From Achromobacter sp. UMC46 (GTDB lineage Bacteria > Pseudomonadota > Gammaproteobacteria > Burkholderiales > Burkholderiaceae_B): a DNA stretch of 64,000 nt. How positions within the stretch are numbered: position 1 is the stretch's first letter; every line of letters starts with the position of its first letter. The stretch spans positions 62,001 to 126,000 of the forward strand of contig NZ_LZZS01000042.1 of the NCBI RefSeq assembly GCF_014170335.1, read 5' to 3'. The translations under genes and the position numbers were made by a program. Under the pieces are notes generated by a model. That model was not told where the DNA came from. It saw nothing but the letters and a program-made list of their open reading frames with translations, and searched no databases. Below are positions 36,549 through 44,947 of this stretch, piece after piece.

Positions 36549-36579
36549 TTCCCGATTTCCCCTTTCTGGTCTTTCCCCC

Positions 36580-37521
36580 ATGCGCCTAGTCTTTGCCGGC
36601 ACGCCGGAGTTCGCCCGTATCGCCTTCGACGCCTTGCGGGCCGCGGGCCACGACATCGCCCTCGTCATGACGCAGCCCGACCGCCCCGCCGGGCGGGGGC
36701 TGAAGCTCTCGCCCAGCCCGGTCAAGCAGGCCGCGCTGGATGCGGGCATCCCGGTCGCCCAGCCGCGCAGCCTGCGCCTGGACGGCCGCTATCCCGACGA
36801 AGCCGCCGAGGCCCGCGCGCTGCTTGAACGGGTGGCGCCCGACGTCATGGTGGTGGCGGCCTACGGCCTGATCCTGCCGCAATGGGTGCTGGACTTGCCG
36901 CGCCTGGGTTGCCTGAACATCCACGCCAGCCTGCTGCCGCGCTGGCGTGGCGCGGCGCCCATCCAGCGCGCCATCGAAGCCGGCGATTCGCAGACGGGCG
37001 TGACGATCATGCAGATGGATCAGGGCCTGGATACCGGGGACATGCTGTTGGAACGCGTGGTGCCGATCACGGGTGAGACCAACGCGGCGCAATTGCACGA
37101 CGCGTTGGCGCTGGCGGGCGGCGAGGCCATTGTCGAAGCCCTGGCGGCGTTGGCCCAAGGCGGCCTGACGCCCGTGAAGCAGCCGGAAGCCGGTGTGACC
37201 TACGCGGCCAAGCTGGACAAGGCCGAAGCGGCGTTGGACTGCACCCGGGCGGCTGAACTGCTGGAGCGCCGCGTGCGCGCCTTCAATCCCGTGCCCGGCG
37301 CCAGCATCCGCCTGCCCGGCTTGCCCGACCCGGTGAAGGTCTGGCGCGCGCAGGCGCTGGCGTCGTCGACGCCGGCCGAACCCGGCAGCGTGCTGCGCGC
37401 CGACGCGTCGGGAATCGATATCGCCACGGGCCACGGCGTGCTGCGCCTGCTTGAATTGCAGAAAGCCGGCGGCAAGCGCCAGCCGGTGGATGTGTTCGTG
37501 CGCGGCTGGCAGCCGGCTTGA
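36580..37521 (+). CDS. fmt: Methionyl-tRNA formyltransferase
   Basis: The 313-residue protein has MRLVFAGTPEFARIAFDALR at the start, the active-site block NIHASLLPRWRGAAPIQRAI and a C-terminal tRNA-binding domain with VRAFNPVPGA. It formylates initiator Met-tRNA. It ends 4 nt from the stop of the convergent CYTH gene. Confidence 0.97.
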   Translation: MRLVFAGTPEFARIAFDALRAAGHDIALVMTQPDRPAGRGLKLSPSPVKQAALDAGIPVAQPRSLRLDGRYPDEAAEARALLERVAPDVMVVAAYGLILPQWVLDLPRLGCLNIHASLLPRWRGAAPIQRAIEAGDSQTGVTIMQMDQGLDTGDMLLERVVPITGETNAAQLHDALALAGGEAIVEALAALAQGGLTPVKQPEAGVTYAAKLDKAEAALDCTRAAELLERRVRAFNPVPGASIRLPGLPDPVKVWRAQALASSTPAEPGSVLRADASGIDIATGHGVLRLLELQKAGGKRQPVDVFVRGWQPA

Positions 37522-37525
37522 GCCC

Positions 37526-38044
37526 TTACGGCTGACGGCCGGCCAGCAAGTCCAGGTAGGCGCCGCGCAGCAGCTGCGTGGGCGCCACGCCCAGGCCCTG
37601 CATCAAGGTGCGGGCTTCCTCCATGCCGGCTTCGGCGCTTTCGCCGTCGCGCAGTACCACTTCCAGCTCCAGGAATTCCCCCAGCCCTTCGACCCGGTCC
37701 AGATGGATGCGGGTGCGTCCGGCCATGAACACCGTGCGTTGCTTTTTCACGCGGCCGATCGCGCCGTAGGCGTGCGTGAGCGCGTCGCGCAGGGTGCCGG
37801 GCGAATCAGTCGGCGAGATGACGTAGAAGCTTTCCTTCGGCCCCGTATCGTCGGCGCGCTGATAGAAGATCAGTTCACCCTTGCCGTCGGCGAACACACG
37901 CAGTTTCAGCCGGCCGTGGGTGCAGGTGAAGAAGGTATCGTCCTGCGAGAAGGACTCGGGCTCCTGCCCGGATAGTGCGGCGGCCAGGGGTTCGATGGCG
38001 GCCAGGCTGTCGACCTGCGCCTTGATTTCCACGTTGCGGGCCAT
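37526..38044 (-). CDS. CYTH-domain protein (class IV adenylyl cyclase/ThTPase-like)
   Basis: The 172-residue protein begins MARNVEIKAQV, the N-terminal acidic-basic strand of CYTH proteins. Paired charged strands follow (GRLKLRVFADGKGELIFYQR; RTRIHLDRVEGLGEFLELEV). CYTH enzymes act on triphosphates with divalent metals; this branch includes class IV cyclases and thiamine triphosphatases. The substrate cannot be told. It lies 22 nt behind the flavoprotein gene on the minus strand. Confidence 0.82.
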   Translation of the reverse strand: MARNVEIKAQVDSLAAIEPLAAALSGQEPESFSQDDTFFTCTHGRLKLRVFADGKGELIFYQRADDTGPKESFYVISPTDSPGTLRDALTHAYGAIGRVKKQRTVFMAGRTRIHLDRVEGLGEFLELEVVLRDGESAEAGMEEARTLMQGLGVAPTQLLRGAYLDLLAGRQP

Positions 38045-38066
38045 GCGGGGCGTCCTTCGGTCGGGA

Positions 38067-38693
38067 TCAGTACAGGGTGCCGGCCACGCGTGCGGGCAGG
38101 TCGCGGTCGTAGGTGGCGCCGTCGAACGTGCCGGCGGTCAGGTCAGACAGGATGCGGCCGACGCTGGGCAGCGTGCTGCGTTCCACCTGCGTCGCCGGGT
38201 CCCACAGGCGCGAGCGCAAGAGCGCGCGCGAGCACTGGAAGTACACCGTCAGCACGTCCACGATCAGCACGGAGCGCGGCAGCTTGCCGTCCATTTCGAA
38301 GCGCGCCAGCAGCGCGGGTTCCACGCTGATGCGCGCCGTGCCGTTCACGCGCAGGGTCTCGCCCACGCCCGGCACCAGGAACAGCAGCGCCACGCGGGGA
38401 TCGTCCAGGATGTTCAGCAGGCTGTCGATGCGGTTGTTGCCGCGGCGGTCGGGCAGCAGCAGCGTCTTTTCATCTTCGACCACGACGAAGCCGGCGGGGT
38501 CGCCGCGTGGCGAGGCGTCCAGCCGGCCCGGGCCCGAGGTGGCCAGCACCGCGAACGGCGCGGCTTCGATGAACGCGCGATAGTGCGGATGCACGTGATC
38601 CACTTCCTTCTTCAGCGAAGCTTCTCCGGGCGAGCCATACAGCGCCTGCAAGGCGGCGGCGTCGGTGATGAGATGGGCGGGATCGGTGTGCAT
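38067..38693 (-). CDS. PPOX-type FMN flavoprotein
   Basis: The 208-residue split-barrel protein has FAVLATSGPGRLDASPRGDP and EDEKTLLLPDRRGNNRIDSL, typical of the MSMEG_1061-like pyridoxamine-phosphate-oxidase family that binds FMN. Substrate unknown. It lies 14 nt after the HAD gene and before the CYTH gene in one minus-strand run. Confidence 0.85.
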   Translation of the reverse strand: MHTDPAHLITDAAALQALYGSPGEASLKKEVDHVHPHYRAFIEAAPFAVLATSGPGRLDASPRGDPAGFVVVEDEKTLLLPDRRGNNRIDSLLNILDDPRVALLFLVPGVGETLRVNGTARISVEPALLARFEMDGKLPRSVLIVDVLTVYFQCSRALLRSRLWDPATQVERSTLPSVGRILSDLTAGTFDGATYDRDLPARVAGTLY

Positions 38694-38707
38694 GGCGGAG
38701 TCCGGGT

Positions 38708-39334
38708 TCAGTCCAGGATGGCGGGCAAATCGGCGACGGAGAGGAAAATCTCGTTGGGGCCGCGTTCGCGCAGGGCGTCTACATGGTTATAACCCCAGGC
38801 GACGGAAGCCACATGCACGCCTGCCTTGCGGGCGGCGTCGATGTCGCGCATTTCATCGCCCACCAGCAGGAAACGCTCGGGGGCGACCTCGTGCCGGCGC
38901 ATCAGGCGGTCGATCTTGGCGGCCTTGCCGAACAGGTCGGTGCCGCATTCGTAGTCGTCGAACAGCGCGGCGGCGTCCGGGCCCAGCACGCGCTGCACGT
39001 TTTCGATGGAGTTCGAGCTGATCACGGCCAGCCGCAGCCCGCCCGCCTTCAAGCGCGCGAGCACCTCGGGGATGCCGTCGAACAGATGCACGCTGGGATC
39101 GATGTCCTGCATCAAGGTGCGCACGTGCGACATGATCGCCGGCAGCTTCCACAGCGGGATCCCCAGGTACTTCAGGATGTCCGAGGCTTCGCGGTGGCGC
39201 AGGTTTTCGCGTTCCGACAAGTCGATCTTGCGGAAGCCGTACTTGTCGGCCACGGTGTTCAGGATGGAGTTGAACCAGGGCATGGTGTCCGCCAGGGTTC
39301 CGTCAAAATCAAAAGCTGCGATGTCGTATTTCAA
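38708..39334 (-). CDS. HAD-family hydrolase (Gph-like)
   Basis: Motif I is AFDFDGTLADTMPWF near the start. Motif II is VISSNS and motif III/IV is LVGDEMRDIDAARKAGVHVA, with a helical cap between them. At 208 residues this is a subfamily IA phosphatase like phosphoglycolate phosphatase. The substrate is not evident. It starts 30 nt after the stop of the NTF2-like gene. Confidence 0.88.
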   Translation of the reverse strand: MKYDIAAFDFDGTLADTMPWFNSILNTVADKYGFRKIDLSERENLRHREASDILKYLGIPLWKLPAIMSHVRTLMQDIDPSVHLFDGIPEVLARLKAGGLRLAVISSNSIENVQRVLGPDAAALFDDYECGTDLFGKAAKIDRLMRRHEVAPERFLLVGDEMRDIDAARKAGVHVASVAWGYNHVDALRERGPNEIFLSVADLPAILD

Positions 39335-39364
39335 GTAGGGATCCAGTAGACGGCCAAGAGAGGG

Positions 39365-39931
39365 CTACAGGCCGTTGGGGTGAAGCAGGTAGTGGACGAC
39401 GGGCGCCAGGGCTTCAAGCGGCGGCGCGCTGGCCACCACGCGGGCGGCGTTCGTCCAGGGATAGTCCAGCGCCAGCAGCCAGCCGAAGACGGCGGCCATG
39501 TCGCCCGGGGGCAGCGTCACCATGGTTTCGATCGTGATGGTCAGGTCCGTGGCGCGGTAGGGGTCGGCCTGGAACTTCCAGTCGTAGCGGCCGCAGCCCA
39601 CGCGCACGTTGCCGGTGGCCTTCTCGGTCATGGCCACGATCCAGTCGCATTGGTAGTCGGGCAGACAGGCGCCCGCCGCCGGCCGCGACAGGTAGAACGT
39701 GTAGACGTTGTCGTAGGTCTGGCCGAACTTGCGCACCAGCGTGTCGGCGATCGCCGCCAGGCCATGCGATTCGGGCGGGAAGGCGATGGCCTGCGTGCGC
39801 AGCGCCATTTTCAGCACGGCGTCGTCCGCGAAGGCGCGCGCCATGTAGTGCGGGCGATTCTCGTCCTTGGCGTGGAAATAGTCGCGCAGTACGGACTCGG
39901 TGCAGGAAGGGGACAACGAATCGAGGATCAT
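39365..39931 (-). CDS. NTF2-like/SnoaL-type hypothetical protein
   Basis: From the ATG at 39931 it has 188 residues. ESVLRDYFHAKDENRPHYMA, FADDAVLKMALRTQAIAFPP and strands with WKFQADPYRATDLTITIETM suggest a cone-shaped NTF2 fold. No catalytic residues are recognisable and the function is unknown. An in-frame start at 39991 is less likely because it overlaps the neighbour. Confidence 0.7.
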   Translation of the reverse strand: MILDSLSPSCTESVLRDYFHAKDENRPHYMARAFADDAVLKMALRTQAIAFPPESHGLAAIADTLVRKFGQTYDNVYTFYLSRPAAGACLPDYQCDWIVAMTEKATGNVRVGCGRYDWKFQADPYRATDLTITIETMVTLPPGDMAAVFGWLLALDYPWTNAARVVASAPPLEALAPVVHYLLHPNGL

Positions 39932-39966
39932 TGCGTAAGCTTCCGTGTCGTCATGAAAGGGCGGCT

Positions 39967-40554
39967 TCAGGCCTTGATGGGTTCGAACCACTTCGAGACG
40001 TTGGGCGCCTCGTAAATGGCGTAGCGGTCCAGCAGCACGGCGGGGTCTTCTTCCACCACCAGCATGTCGCGGTGCTGGGGGCGGATGAACGATTCGTCGA
40101 CGGCATGGTCCACGAACTGCACTAGCGCGTCGTAGTATCCCGCGATGTTCAGCAGGCCGCAGGGCTTCTGGTGCATGTTCAACTGCGCCCAGGTCCAGAC
40201 TTCGAAGAACTCCTCCAGCGTGCCGGCGCCGCCGGGCAACGCGATGAATCCGTCGGCCTTCTCGATCATCATGGCCTTGCGCTCGTGCATATTCTGCACC
40301 AGATGCAGTTCGGTCAGGCCGCGGTGCGCCTGTTCCTTCTTTTGCAGCAGTTCGGGAATCACGCCGATCACACGGCCGCCGCCGGCCAGCACTTCATTGG
40401 CAATGACACCCATGATGCCGACCACCGATCCGCCATACACCAGGCCCAGGTCCCGCTTGACCAGTTCGCGCGCCAGCACGCGGGCCTGCTCGATGTAGTC
40501 CGGACGCGAGCCCGGATTCGAGCCGCAATACACGCAAATGTTCTTCAGAGTCAT
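39967..40554 (-). CDS. LOG-family (TIGR00730) nucleotide-processing protein
   Basis: With the ATG at 40554 the 195-residue Rossmann-like protein starts MTLKNICVYCGSNPGSRPDY and carries the diagnostic PGGAGTLEEFFE motif. LOG-family members release cytokinin bases from nucleotide monophosphates in plants and pathogens. The bacterial role is broader, as a nucleotide 5'-monophosphate phosphoribohydrolase. A longer frame upstream to 40893 is not family-like. Confidence 0.92.
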   Translation of the reverse strand: MTLKNICVYCGSNPGSRPDYIEQARVLARELVKRDLGLVYGGSVVGIMGVIANEVLAGGGRVIGVIPELLQKKEQAHRGLTELHLVQNMHERKAMMIEKADGFIALPGGAGTLEEFFEVWTWAQLNMHQKPCGLLNIAGYYDALVQFVDHAVDESFIRPQHRDMLVVEEDPAVLLDRYAIYEAPNVSKWFEPIKA

Positions 40555-40786
40555 AGAAAGTCGGAGATTGCCTGTCCCGTTACAGATTGCGTCACGGGCT
40601 TTTCGGGAAGCCGATAGTTTACGCAAGGTTTGGCGAGGGGTTCCCGCAGCCCGGGCCGCATGGCTAATCGGGGGCAGGAGCAATGTTTGGACACAGCAAG
40701 ATCGCGCATGATCGGTAGACTGGGTTGTTCGGTACGACTGGAAATCCAGCGTCGTCGTGCTTTCACTAACCCGAGGAGCTAACGAT

Positions 40787-41347
40787 ATGGAACACGCAAC
40801 CCAAAACGCCCAGAAGGCAAACCGTCCTTTCGACATGGACGTGAAGGCCATCCGTGCCAAGGCGCGCCAGGACATTGAATCGGGGGCGGTCACGGACAGC
40901 TACCGCGCGGACCGGCAGACGGTGTTGAAGCTGCTGAATGAAGCGTTGGCCACCGAGATCGTCTGTGTGCTGCGCTATAAGCGCCACTTCTTCATGGCCC
41001 GCGGCCTGAATGCCGAACCGGTGGCGGCGGAGTTCGCCGAACACGCCATGCAAGAGCAAGAGCACGCGGACCGCCTGGCCGAACGCATCGTGCAATTGGG
41101 GGGCGAACCGAACTTGTCGCCCAAGGGCCTGCTGGAGCGCAGTCATTCGGAATACGTCGAAGGCGCCACGCTGGAAGAGATGATCAAGGAAAACCTGATC
41201 GCCGAGCGCATCGCCATCGACAGCTACCGGCAGATGATCGACTACCTTGGCGAACAGGACTCCACCACGCGTCGCATGCTGGAAGAGATCCTGGCGGTGG
41301 AAGAGGAGCACGCCGACGACATGTCGGACCTTCTGGTCAAGCCGTAA
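40787..41347 (+). CDS. Ferritin-like/bacterioferritin-family protein
   Basis: The 186-residue protein starts at 40787 behind CCGAGGAGCT. A four-helix bundle is indicated, with metal-site residues in LLNEALATEIVCVLRYKRH, EFAEHAMQEQEHADRLAER and EEILAVEEEHADDM (E-x2-H patterns). It probably stores iron or detoxifies peroxide, as in bacterioferritin or Dps-like ferritin proteins. It is monocistronic with its own terminator. Confidence 0.88.
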   Translation: MEHATQNAQKANRPFDMDVKAIRAKARQDIESGAVTDSYRADRQTVLKLLNEALATEIVCVLRYKRHFFMARGLNAEPVAAEFAEHAMQEQEHADRLAERIVQLGGEPNLSPKGLLERSHSEYVEGATLEEMIKENLIAERIAIDSYRQMIDYLGEQDSTTRRMLEEILAVEEEHADDMSDLLVKP

Positions 41348-41359
41348 GCAAGACGGCAT

Positions 41360-41394
41360 AAAAAAGCCCGGCCTCGCAAGGCCGGGCTTTTTCG
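41360..41394 (+). terminator. Rho-independent terminator after the ferritin-like gene
   Basis: AAAAAAGCCCGGCCT and AGGCCGGGCTTTTT form a near-perfect stem with A- and T-runs at the two ends. It can also act on the minus-strand rimO transcript, whose stop lies 34 nt away. Confidence 0.93.
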
Positions 41395-41427
41395 TCGCGG
41401 CGGCGGTCAACGCGCCGCCCGCGTCGA

Positions 41428-42777
41428 TCAGAGGGCGTCGCCCCACAGGTCGTACTCGTCCGAATCGGTGACGCGCACGCGCACGATATCGCCCGCCTTC
41501 AGCGGCTTGTCCGAACTGACGTAGACACAGCCGTCGATCTCGGGCGCGTCGGCGCTGCTGCGGCCCACGGCGCCGTCTTCGTCCACTTCGTCGATCAGCA
41601 CGTCGATTTCGCGGCCGACCTTGCGGGCCAGGCGCGCGGTCGAGATGCCCTGCTGCAATTCCATGAAACGTTCCCAACGGTCTTGCTTCACGTCGTCGGG
41701 CACGGGATTGTCCAGCAGGTTCGCGGGCGCGCCTTCCACCGGCGAATACTGGAAACAGCCCACGCGGTCCAGCTGCGCTTCCTGCATCCAGTCCAGCAAG
41801 TACTGGAAGTCTTCTTCGGTTTCGCCGGGGAAGCCGACGATGAACGTCGAACGGATGGTCAGGTCGGGGCAGATCTCGCGCCAGCGCTTGATGCGCGCCA
41901 GGGTCTTGTCTTCGAACGCCGGGCGCTTCATGGCCTTCAGGATGCGCGGGCTGGCGTGCTGGAACGGGATGTCCAGGTACGGCAGGATCTTGCCTTCCGC
42001 CATCAGCGGGATCACTTCGTCCACATGCGGGTACGGGTACACGTAGTGCAGGCGCGTCCAGACGCCCATTTCGGACAAGGCCACGCAGAGCTCGGTCATG
42101 CGGGTCTTGACGGGCCGGCCGTTCCAGAAGCCGCTGCGGTATTTCACGTCCACGCCGTAGGCGCTGGTGTCTTGCGAGATCACCAGCATTTCCTTCACGC
42201 CGGCCTTGACCAGGCGCTCGGCTTCGCTCAGCACGTCGCCCACCGGGCGGCTGACCAGGTCGCCGCGCATCGACGGGATGATGCAGAAGCTGCAGCGGTG
42301 ATTGCAGCCTTCCGAGATCTTCAGGTAAGCGTAGTGGCGCGGCGTGAGCTTGACGCCCTGCGGGGGCACCAGGTCCAGATAGGGGTTGTGGTCCTTCTTG
42401 GGCGGGGCGGCGTCATGCACGGCGCGCACCACCTCTTCATATTGCTGGGGGCCGGTCACCGACAGCACGCTGGGGTGCACTTGGCGGATCACCGATTCCT
42501 CGACGCCCATGCAGCCCGTGACGATGACTTTGCCGTTCTCGGCCAGCGCTTCGCCAATGGCTTCCAGCGATTCCGCCTTGGCGCTGTCGATGAAGCCACA
42601 GGTGTTGACGACGACGACGTCCGCGTCGTTGTATTCGGGCGTGACTTCGTACCCTTCGGTGCGCAGTTGCGTCAGGATGCGTTCGGAGTCGACCAGGGCT
42701 TTGGGACATCCAAGGCTAACGAATCCCACGCGCGGAGTATGGTCTTTAGAGTCTGTTGATTTAGAAGAGCTTTTCAT
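41428..42777 (-). CDS. rimO: Ribosomal protein S12 methylthiotransferase with substituted 5' end
   Basis: The 449-residue enzyme has the N-terminal cluster motif (PRVGFVSLGCPKALVDSERI), the radical-SAM cysteines CNHRCSFC and a C-terminal TRAM domain. It methylthiolates an Asp of S12. The first 25 codons (MKSSSKSTDSKDHT, then PRVGFVSLGCP) are A+T-rich with codons unlike the rest, and host-like GC-rich usage begins at about the KAL codons. A second copy encoding PRVGFVSLGCP in host-like codons survives at 54495-54529 with its own N-terminus. I infer that the island replaced the native start and that this hybrid gene is functional. The ribosome site is weak (CCGGAAC). Confidence 0.95.
   Translation of the reverse strand: MKSSSKSTDSKDHTPRVGFVSLGCPKALVDSERILTQLRTEGYEVTPEYNDADVVVVNTCGFIDSAKAESLEAIGEALAENGKVIVTGCMGVEESVIRQVHPSVLSVTGPQQYEEVVRAVHDAAPPKKDHNPYLDLVPPQGVKLTPRHYAYLKISEGCNHRCSFCIIPSMRGDLVSRPVGDVLSEAERLVKAGVKEMLVISQDTSAYGVDVKYRSGFWNGRPVKTRMTELCVALSEMGVWTRLHYVYPYPHVDEVIPLMAEGKILPYLDIPFQHASPRILKAMKRPAFEDKTLARIKRWREICPDLTIRSTFIVGFPGETEEDFQYLLDWMQEAQLDRVGCFQYSPVEGAPANLLDNPVPDDVKQDRWERFMELQQGISTARLARKVGREIDVLIDEVDEDGAVGRSSADAPEIDGCVYVSSDKPLKAGDIVRVRVTDSDEYDLWGDAL
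42701..42735 (-). repeat. Left island junction: 35-bp imperfect direct repeat (attL-like)
   Basis: This 35-bp stretch matches 54495-54529 at 27 positions, with the last 11 identical. Every difference is synonymous in the rimO reading frame. The host-like gene body begins just to its left, so the crossover lies at or near TTGGG (42701-42705). Confidence 0.75.
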
Positions 42778-43078
42778 GATGGTTCCGGACGTGGCCTTGG
42801 TGGGGCGAGGAAAGTGCCCAAGGAGACAAAGCCGGCGTTGATTTTAGCGTGTCGTGGAATTCGGACGTCAGGTTGGTGCCCGTATGCAGGCATCTAAGGG
42901 GCGCAATGCCTATGACGAAGAGACTGCGGTGACTTTCGAGGTGCGCGAGAACGCGATAGCTGAACTGCTGGTACAGCAGCTTTCTCAAGGACCTTTGTCA
43001 TGCAATAAAGGTCGGCAATTGCCCAGAATCACTAGGTGCTTGGTCCAGTACCGGTCAGTTGGCTGCATTGCCAAATGC
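42778..43078. other. Island left flank upstream of hybrid rimO
   Basis: About 300 nt with no supported gene. It must supply the promoter and leader for the hybrid rimO. TAAAAT at about 42842-42847 on the minus strand is a -10 candidate but has no good -35 partner. A plus-strand open frame from 42854 has no recognisable product. Confidence 0.45.
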
Positions 43079-43285
43079 TTACGTTGCAGATTTGGAGCAA
43101 AATTCGTCGAATGCTGTGCGCTGGCGCGCATCTTGGATCACGCGGTCAATTTGGAGTTCTCCGGCGGCGACTCGATAGAGTAATTCCACCGTCCTAGTAT
43201 TGGGTTCCAAGCCGGCCAGTCGTTGGTTAGCAATGACGTTATTGATCGTGCGCAGGCGCTCGTTCCGGCCAAATGTATTGGGCAT
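43079..43285 (-). CDS. VbhA-like antitoxin, orphan
   Basis: From the ATG at 43285 (ribosome site GCGGAGAT) it has 68 residues. The segment NNVIANQRLAGLEPNTRTVE, followed by AAGELQIDRVI, matches the helical VbhA antitoxin of class I Fic toxins. VbhA normally blocks Fic through (S/T)xxxE(G/N). Here the aligned residues are N-QRL-A-G, so both the Ser/Thr and the Glu are changed. No Fic gene is adjacent. It may be a remnant, or may bind something else. Confidence 0.72.
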   Translation of the reverse strand: MPNTFGRNERLRTINNVIANQRLAGLEPNTRTVELLYRVAAGELQIDRVIQDARQRTAFDEFCSKSAT

Positions 43286-43377
43286 AGAGGATCTCCGCAA
43301 GGGTGCGCGCCATTTCAGGGTTAGAGGCGTGTCCTAATCCAAACTCGCTACGCGGAGGTAAACGGCCTCACGGGCGG

Positions 43378-43629
43378 CTACGCACGCTGCTGGGCTTGCC
43401 ACAAATCATAGTTGGCCTGCATGGCGGCCCATGCCTCGGCGGTGCCTGCTCCGACCTGCTCCAGTCGAACCGCGAGATCTGGGCTGATATTGGCTTTGCC
43501 ATTGAGCACTCGGGACAATATAGTCAGCGGCAAAGCTAATCGATTAGCTGCTTCAGTCACCGACAACCCTAGGTGTGCAAAAACGTCTTCTCGAAGGATT
43601 TCGCCCGGATGCGGCGGGTTGTGCATCAT
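43378..43629 (-). CDS. HigA-family addiction-module antitoxin, orphan
   Basis: The 83-residue XRE-type protein begins MMHNPPHPGEILREDVF, the HigA signature, with an HTH at about 22-55 (LSVTEAANRLALPLTILSRV). HigA normally represses and neutralises a HigB RNase encoded just upstream. The 156 nt upstream, to the stop of the zinc-ribbon gene, hold no HigB-like frame, so it is an orphan. It could still act as a regulator of the island. Confidence 0.85.
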   Translation of the reverse strand: MMHNPPHPGEILREDVFAHLGLSVTEAANRLALPLTILSRVLNGKANISPDLAVRLEQVGAGTAEAWAAMQANYDLWQAQQRA

Positions 43630-43785
43630 ATTGGTTCCTGGGGGATACTGGCGCTACCATCTCCCGTTTGAAACATTTTGAGGATTAGTGTCGCAGTTCT
43701 ATGCCATCCACGAATTTTCATGAGATCAGCACTGTGAGGCTCGCCAGTTTCAGAGAAAGCGGGGCGGTTCACTTTAAGGTGACGG

Positions 43786-44820
43786 CTAATCATCGCGCAT
43801 CATCTTTTCGTGCACGTAATTGTGATATCCACAAAGTCCGCCATTAAACTGGTCTTCCTGTCGCAGTGCCTCTCCGCAAACGTCGCATTCCGCATAATCG
43901 AGCTCTGCTCGACACCATAAGCATTGTTGCTCGCCAATAACGAAAGTGTCGCGCTGGCATTCATTGCAGGTCTCGACACCAGGTTCCCCACCGTCGCGAG
44001 GATCATAGTCATGCGCGTCCTCGAGGTTCTTTATCATCAACGGCCCGATCAGATCGGATTGGCCGCAGGCGACGCAGACATACCTGAACGTTTCATCGTA
44101 GCTTTCAACACTTATACCTTCTTCGATATCTTCTGCATGAGGACGTAGCAATGACGAGCTACAAGCCTCACATTGGCATTTCTCAAGCCAGGGCTGCATC
44201 AGATCTGGCACGCCGGCCTGATTCCAGGCATCAACGCACTCCGCTCTGGTATCCATGAAGAATTTATGATGCTCAAGCATGATCGGCCATGCCGCGCCCA
44301 AGAGCTCTGCAGGCTGCTCATTCATCTGCGTCTGAACAAAATCACGCAATATCGGAAAAAGCTCGGCAACGAAATCTGCAACCTCGCCAAGCGTATTTGC
44401 TGGGTGCAAATGTTCGAGGTGATTGCGGCATTCCTGCAGCTTTTCTATCGTGGTCCAATCCATTTCGATGTCGAAACCTTCGAATCGCTTTTTTATCGTG
44501 GCCACGTCAATAGTCGTACGTTTGAACTTCCCAACGGGCTGCCATTCAACGCCGCCATTGCCATCGGCCTGGGGTAAGACCTCAGGTGGGTTAAAAATGA
44601 GGGTTGCAGCATCCTCTGGATCATCGACTGATGTCGCAATCTTGTATTTAAATAGAAGTAGAACTCCCGCAAACAAATTGCGTATGGCTGATAGGGCACG
44701 AGCAGGATCGCCATTTTGTTCAGGCGAAAGGCGGCCTCGCTGGAAGTCCTCAATTCCAAGGCGAATTGACGTCAGCGCGTTTTCCTTCAACTTTTCAGCG
44801 TCCAATGCTGGCATAGCCAT
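43786..44820 (-). CDS. HEPN-like protein with C-terminal zinc ribbons
   Basis: The first ~180 of 344 residues are helical and contain ALSAIRNLFAGVLLLFKYK. Arg132-Asn-x3-His137 (RNHLEH) is an Rx4H motif typical of HEPN RNases. The C-terminal half carries twelve cysteines in pairs (217/220 with 249/252, 285/288 with 300/303, 312/315 with 330 and His333), fitting three zinc ribbons. It lies 127 nt after the ABC ATPase gene and may be cotranscribed. Nuclease action on RNA is inference. Its A+T content is higher than the backbone. Confidence 0.7.
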   Translation of the reverse strand: MAMPALDAEKLKENALTSIRLGIEDFQRGRLSPEQNGDPARALSAIRNLFAGVLLLFKYKIATSVDDPEDAATLIFNPPEVLPQADGNGGVEWQPVGKFKRTTIDVATIKKRFEGFDIEMDWTTIEKLQECRNHLEHLHPANTLGEVADFVAELFPILRDFVQTQMNEQPAELLGAAWPIMLEHHKFFMDTRAECVDAWNQAGVPDLMQPWLEKCQCEACSSSLLRPHAEDIEEGISVESYDETFRYVCVACGQSDLIGPLMIKNLEDAHDYDPRDGGEPGVETCNECQRDTFVIGEQQCLWCRAELDYAECDVCGEALRQEDQFNGGLCGYHNYVHEKMMRDD

Positions 44821-44947
44821 TTCACATGATCCTGTGTTAAGTCCGCGCAGGAGGGGGCTTCCTAGTTTAAGCCTGGTACTATTTTAAATTACCGCTTCGA
44901 GCCGGCGCCGATCAAGGGGCCGCAACATACGAGACAGATGTATGGCG

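Noticed and set aside
42854..43183. Plus-strand 109-codon frame at the island left end
   Set aside because: It overlaps the VbhA-like gene antisense, lacks a clear ribosome site and matches no family I recognise.
43627..43794. 55-codon minus-strand frame just upstream of the HigA-like gene, considered as a HigB remnant
   Set aside because: Its stop overlaps the higA start, but the sequence lacks the HigB C-terminal DYEDYH-type end and any HigB motif.
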